A DNA stretch of 17,342 bases from Christensenellaceae bacterium. GTDB lineage: Bacteria; Bacillota; Clostridia; Christensenellales; CAAEEZ01. The stretch lies in NCBI GenBank assembly GCA_020024085.1, contig JAHHUG010000021.1, positions 1-17,342 on the forward strand, in the 5' to 3' direction. Under the pieces are notes generated by a model, which saw nothing but the letters and a program-made list of their open reading frames with translations, ran no database searches and was not told where the DNA came from. Position numbers and translations under genes: made by a program. This document shows, piece after piece, positions 14,611-17,342 of this stretch. Each line of letters begins with the position of its first letter. The stretch's first letter is position 1.

Positions 14611-14639
14611 AATATATTGCGAATTTTGTAAAATATGAC
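14611..14639 (-). promoter_or_regulatory. SigE-like sporulation promoter of yabP-yabQ
   Basis: On the minus strand GTCATATT (14632-14639) equals the SigE -35 consensus as I recall it, then 13 bases, then AATATATT (14611-14618), which matches CATACAAT at five of eight positions. Transcription would begin near 14604, just ahead of the ribosome site. Bacillus yabP is SigE-dependent, so the assignment fits. Confidence 0.55.
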
Positions 14640-14657
14640 TAAATGCTACCTGCTTAC

Positions 14658-14686
14658 TTGACTATAAGTTATAATTATTATAAAAT
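14658..14686 (+). promoter_or_regulatory. Promoter of the ppx-alaS operon
   Basis: TTGACT (14658-14663), a 17-base spacer and TAAAAT (14681-14686). The first coding ATG (14693) is six bases past the -10, where transcription itself should start. Confidence 0.75.
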
Positions 14687-14692
14687 ATTTCT

Positions 14693-15553
14693 ATGAATAA
14701 TTATGGCGTAATTGATATCGGTAGTAATTCCGTTAGGCTTATGCTTGTTAAGGGTGAGGACAAACAAAAATTTGTACTTACTACTGGGCTTGCAAAGGGT
14801 AGTTTGAATGGGTACTTGCAACCCGACTCAATGAATAGGACAATTGATGCTATTGTAAACCACTGCAACCATGCAAAAAACGAGGGAGTGAACGATATTT
14901 TTATTTTCGCAACCGAGGCAGTTCGCAGTAGCAAAAATAACAATGAGTTTATCCAAATGGTTAAAGATGCCACAAATATCGACCTTACACTTATCCCTGC
15001 CGAAAAAGAGGCAGAAATGGGATTTTATGGTGCATACACCAGTGGCGAGTGTTTGGTGCTAGATATAGGTGGTGCTAGTACCGAAATCGTGGTTGGCAAC
15101 AAGGATAGTATTCGCTACAAAAAGAGTGTACCTATTGGCATTATCAGGATTATGGATAATGTAAAAAATGGTAGGGACAAGCTAGAGTATATTCGCAATA
15201 TGATATCAGCCTACGGCGATATCCCAAAGGCTGACAACTATTATGCAATCGGTGGTACAGCAGGTTCGCTTGTTGCTATTAATGAGGAGCTTGAGCCATA
15301 CGATATGAATGTTACACATAATTACGAATTAACTTTGGATATTGTTAATAGATGGCAAAATAGGTTTAGCAAAATGACCGTAGAGGAGATTAAAAACCTT
15401 AAAGGCATCGACAAAAAACGAGCAGAAGTAATCGAGGGTGGTACAAATTTACTATACGAGATTATGAAAATGCTTGATATTACAAGTATCAGAGTTAGCG
15501 AAAATGATAATTTAGAGGGATTTGTAAAGGTTTACAACCCGTTAAGGAGATAA
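14693..15553 (+). CDS. Ppx/GppA-family phosphatase (exopolyphosphatase or pppGpp hydrolase)
   Basis: Actin/hexokinase-fold phosphatase acting on polyphosphate and/or guanosine pentaphosphate; which one cannot be told here. The 286-residue product shows phosphate motif 1 DIGSNSVR (8-15), the catalytic Glu in TEAVR (E75), PAEKEAEMGF in the region usually SGEEEA, phosphate motif 2 DIGGASTE (124-131) and IGGTAG near 193. It has only the two core lobes, without the C-terminal HD-like domain of long Ppx. The ATG is the only sensible start, since motif 1 begins at residue 8, yet no ribosome site precedes it. One base separates its stop from alaS. In clostridia this family is often found near yabP-yabQ. 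Confidence 0.88.
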   Translation: MNNYGVIDIGSNSVRLMLVKGEDKQKFVLTTGLAKGSLNGYLQPDSMNRTIDAIVNHCNHAKNEGVNDIFIFATEAVRSSKNNNEFIQMVKDATNIDLTLIPAEKEAEMGFYGAYTSGECLVLDIGGASTEIVVGNKDSIRYKKSVPIGIIRIMDNVKNGRDKLEYIRNMISAYGDIPKADNYYAIGGTAGSLVAINEELEPYDMNVTHNYELTLDIVNRWQNRFSKMTVEEIKNLKGIDKKRAEVIEGGTNLLYEIMKMLDITSIRVSENDNLEGFVKVYNPLRR

Positions 15554-15554
15554 A

Positions 15555-17336
15555 ATGAAAATAACATCACAAGAATTTAGAAAAGCATTTATTGACTTTT
15601 ATGTTAGCAAGGGACACGCTCTTATCCCTTCTGCATCACTAATACCAGAAAACGACCCAACTGTTTTGTTTACAACAGCAGGTATGCACCCACTTGTACC
15701 ATATCTTCAAGGCGAGCCACACCCACTAGGCAAAAGACTTTGCTCTGTTCAAAAGTGCGTTCGTACTGGCGATATCGACGAGGTTGGCGACAAGAGCCAT
15801 TGCACATTTTTTGAAATGCTAGGCAACTGGTCTCTAGGCGATTATGGTAAAAAGGAGGCTATTGCATTTAGTTACGAGTTTTTGACAAAGGTATTAAAAC
15901 TTGACCAAAATAAACTTGCTTTTACTGTTTTTGAGGGCGATGAGAATGCTCCTCGTGATGATGAGGCTATTGCTTATTGGCAATCACACGGAATTAGAAG
16001 AGACCAAATTTTCACCCTTCCAAGAAAAAATAATTGGTGGGGACCTGCTGGTTTAACTGGTCCTTGTGGCACCGATACCGAAATGTTTATCGTTGGCGAC
16101 CAAGATAAATGTTGTGAGGAGTGCGACCCAAGTTGTGATTGTGGAAAATACCTTGAAATTTGGAACGAGGTATTTATGCAATACGACAAGCAAACTGATG
16201 GCACATTTATTCCATTAAAGCAAAAAAATGTTGATGGTGGTATGGGCTTTGAAAGAACTCTTGCTATCCTTAATGGTTATGATTCTGTTTACGATACCGA
16301 TTTGTTTAGACCAGCTATTGAGCTAATTGAAAGTCTTGCAAATGTAAAATATGGCGACAATGAGGAAACCGATAAGGCAATTAGAATTGTCGCTGACCAT
16401 ATTCGTACTGCTACCTTTATTATGGGCGACCAAAAGGGCGTACTTCCAAGCAATGTTGACCAAGGTTATGTTGTAAGAAGGCTTATTAGAAGGGCTACAA
16501 GATACGCAAGAACCCTTGGTTTTGAGGGAGAAAAACTTGTTGAGCTTGCTACATTATATATCGAGGAGTACAAGGAGATTTATCCAGAGCTACTAGAAAA
16601 CAAGGAAAAGGTAGAAACAGAGCTTCTTAAGGAAATTGAAAAGTTCCAAAAAACCCTTGTTCAAGGCTTAAATGAGCTTGAAAAAGTATTAAAGTTTGTA
16701 AAAGATGGTGTACTTAATGGCAAAACTGCTTTTAGATTGTACGATACTTTCGGTTTCCCTATCGAAATGACTATCGAACTTGCAAAGGAAAAGGGCTTTA
16801 GCGTAGATATGGAAGGCTACAAAGCTGCTGAAGAAAAACACAAGGCTCAATCAAAAGCTGGTGCAGAGCAAAAGTTCGCAGGTGGACTTGCTGACCATCA
16901 AGTAGAAACAACAAACCTTCATACTGCTGCACACTTGATGCTTGCTGCACTTAGAAAGTTGTTCGGCGATGACACCAACCAAAGAGGTAGTAATATCACT
17001 GCTGAAAGACTTAGATTCGACTTCAACTGCGACCACAAAATGACCGATGAAGAACTAAAGTTTGTAGAAGATTATGTCAACGAGGCTATTGATAGCAAGG
17101 TAGATGTTGTTATGGAAGAAATGCCTATCGAAAAGGCAAGAGAAATCGGTGCAACTGGTATCTTCAATAACAAATACGGTGATGTAGTTAAGGTTTATAC
17201 CATCGGCGATTATAGTAAGGAAATTTGTGGTGGTCCTCATGCTAAAAACACTGGCGATTTAGGTCACTTTGAGATTATAAAGGAGCAATCTTCAGCTTCT
17301 GGTGTTAGAAGAATTAAGGCAGTCCTAAAAGGGTAG
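15555..17336 (+). CDS. alaS: Alanyl-tRNA synthetase, compact form ending after the editing domain
   Basis: Charges tRNA-Ala and clears mischarged Ser/Gly. The 593-residue product has the class II catalytic core (residues 1 to about 250, with NVDGGMGFERT as motif 3), the tRNA-recognition helical region (about 250-440) and the editing (SAD) domain (about 450-593) with HTAAH (H456, H460) and CGGPH (C558, H562). It stops right after GVRRIKAVLKG, where normal bacterial AlaRS (about 875) continues into the DHHA1 and C-Ala domains. CGGPH replaces the usual CGGTH and VDGGMGFER the usual VDTGMGLER, features I associate with natural compact AlaRS. Strong AAGGAG site (15544-15549). A Cys cluster (CCEECDPSCDC) lies near residues 187-197. 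Confidence 0.94.
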   Translation: MKITSQEFRKAFIDFYVSKGHALIPSASLIPENDPTVLFTTAGMHPLVPYLQGEPHPLGKRLCSVQKCVRTGDIDEVGDKSHCTFFEMLGNWSLGDYGKKEAIAFSYEFLTKVLKLDQNKLAFTVFEGDENAPRDDEAIAYWQSHGIRRDQIFTLPRKNNWWGPAGLTGPCGTDTEMFIVGDQDKCCEECDPSCDCGKYLEIWNEVFMQYDKQTDGTFIPLKQKNVDGGMGFERTLAILNGYDSVYDTDLFRPAIELIESLANVKYGDNEETDKAIRIVADHIRTATFIMGDQKGVLPSNVDQGYVVRRLIRRATRYARTLGFEGEKLVELATLYIEEYKEIYPELLENKEKVETELLKEIEKFQKTLVQGLNELEKVLKFVKDGVLNGKTAFRLYDTFGFPIEMTIELAKEKGFSVDMEGYKAAEEKHKAQSKAGAEQKFAGGLADHQVETTNLHTAAHLMLAALRKLFGDDTNQRGSNITAERLRFDFNCDHKMTDEELKFVEDYVNEAIDSKVDVVMEEMPIEKAREIGATGIFNNKYGDVVKVYTIGDYSKEICGGPHAKNTGDLGHFEIIKEQSSASGVRRIKAVLKG

Positions 17337-17342
17337 CACCCT
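17330..17342 (+). terminator. Probable start of an intrinsic terminator overlapping the alaS stop (cut by window end)
   Basis: AGGGT (17330-17334) pairs with ACCCT (17338-17342) across a three-base loop that includes part of the stop codon. An A-run precedes it; any T-run would lie beyond the window. Confidence 0.4.

Overview
The window looks like ordinary chromosome from an AT-rich, endospore-forming low-GC Gram-positive bacterium of the Clostridia type. Four things point there: strong AGGAGG-type ribosome binding sites and TTGACA/TATAAT promoters, a mrnC-thyX-rlmB-sigH cluster resembling the Bacillus/Clostridium sigH locus, a yabP-yabQ sporulation pair, and a KtrAB potassium system. The prolyl-tRNA synthetase is the archaeal/eukaryote-like form and the alanyl-tRNA synthetase is a compact form without the usual C-terminal third. 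I see no phage, transposase, CRISPR array or restriction/defence genes.

Layout. 1-450: a consensus promoter drives four tRNA genes (initiator Met, elongator Met, Glu, Val) ending in an intrinsic terminator. 450-610: decayed tandem copies of the tRNA-Val 3' end plus terminator. 610-890: AT-rich, non-coding. 922-5106: a tightly packed operon proS-ung-ktrB-ktrA ending in a terminator. 5216-6147: two separately promoted genes for small related acidic proteins (DUF1292-like); the first has a striking Cys/Gly-rich tail. 6447-7410 (minus strand): rpsF-ssb-rpsR with a promoter and a candidate S6:S18 autoregulatory leader. 7601-10057 (minus strand): mrnC-thyX-rlmB-sigH, coupled by ATGA overlaps or very short gaps. 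10189-13119: a 976-residue membrane-anchored surface protein with Ig-like regions and a C-terminal transglutaminase-like domain carrying a complete Cys-His-Asp triad. 13525-13950: a small helical protein of unknown function. 14000-14595 (minus strand): yabP-yabQ behind a promoter that resembles a SigE (mother-cell) promoter. 14693-17336: ppx/gppA-like phosphatase and alaS, with the phosphatase apparently translated from a leaderless mRNA.

How it fits together: most of the window is translation and RNA metabolism (tRNAs, two synthetases, S6, S18, RlmB, Mini-III), DNA maintenance (Ung, SSB, ThyX) and control of stationary phase and sporulation (SigH, YabP, YabQ). There is no convincing new multi-gene system. 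The observations most worth checking are the T-arm anomalies in two adjacent tRNAs, the tandem tRNA-end/terminator copies, the Cys-tailed small protein and its paralogue, the compact AlaRS, and the leaderless start of the phosphatase gene. All calls come from reading the sequence and from remembered family features; no database search was run.
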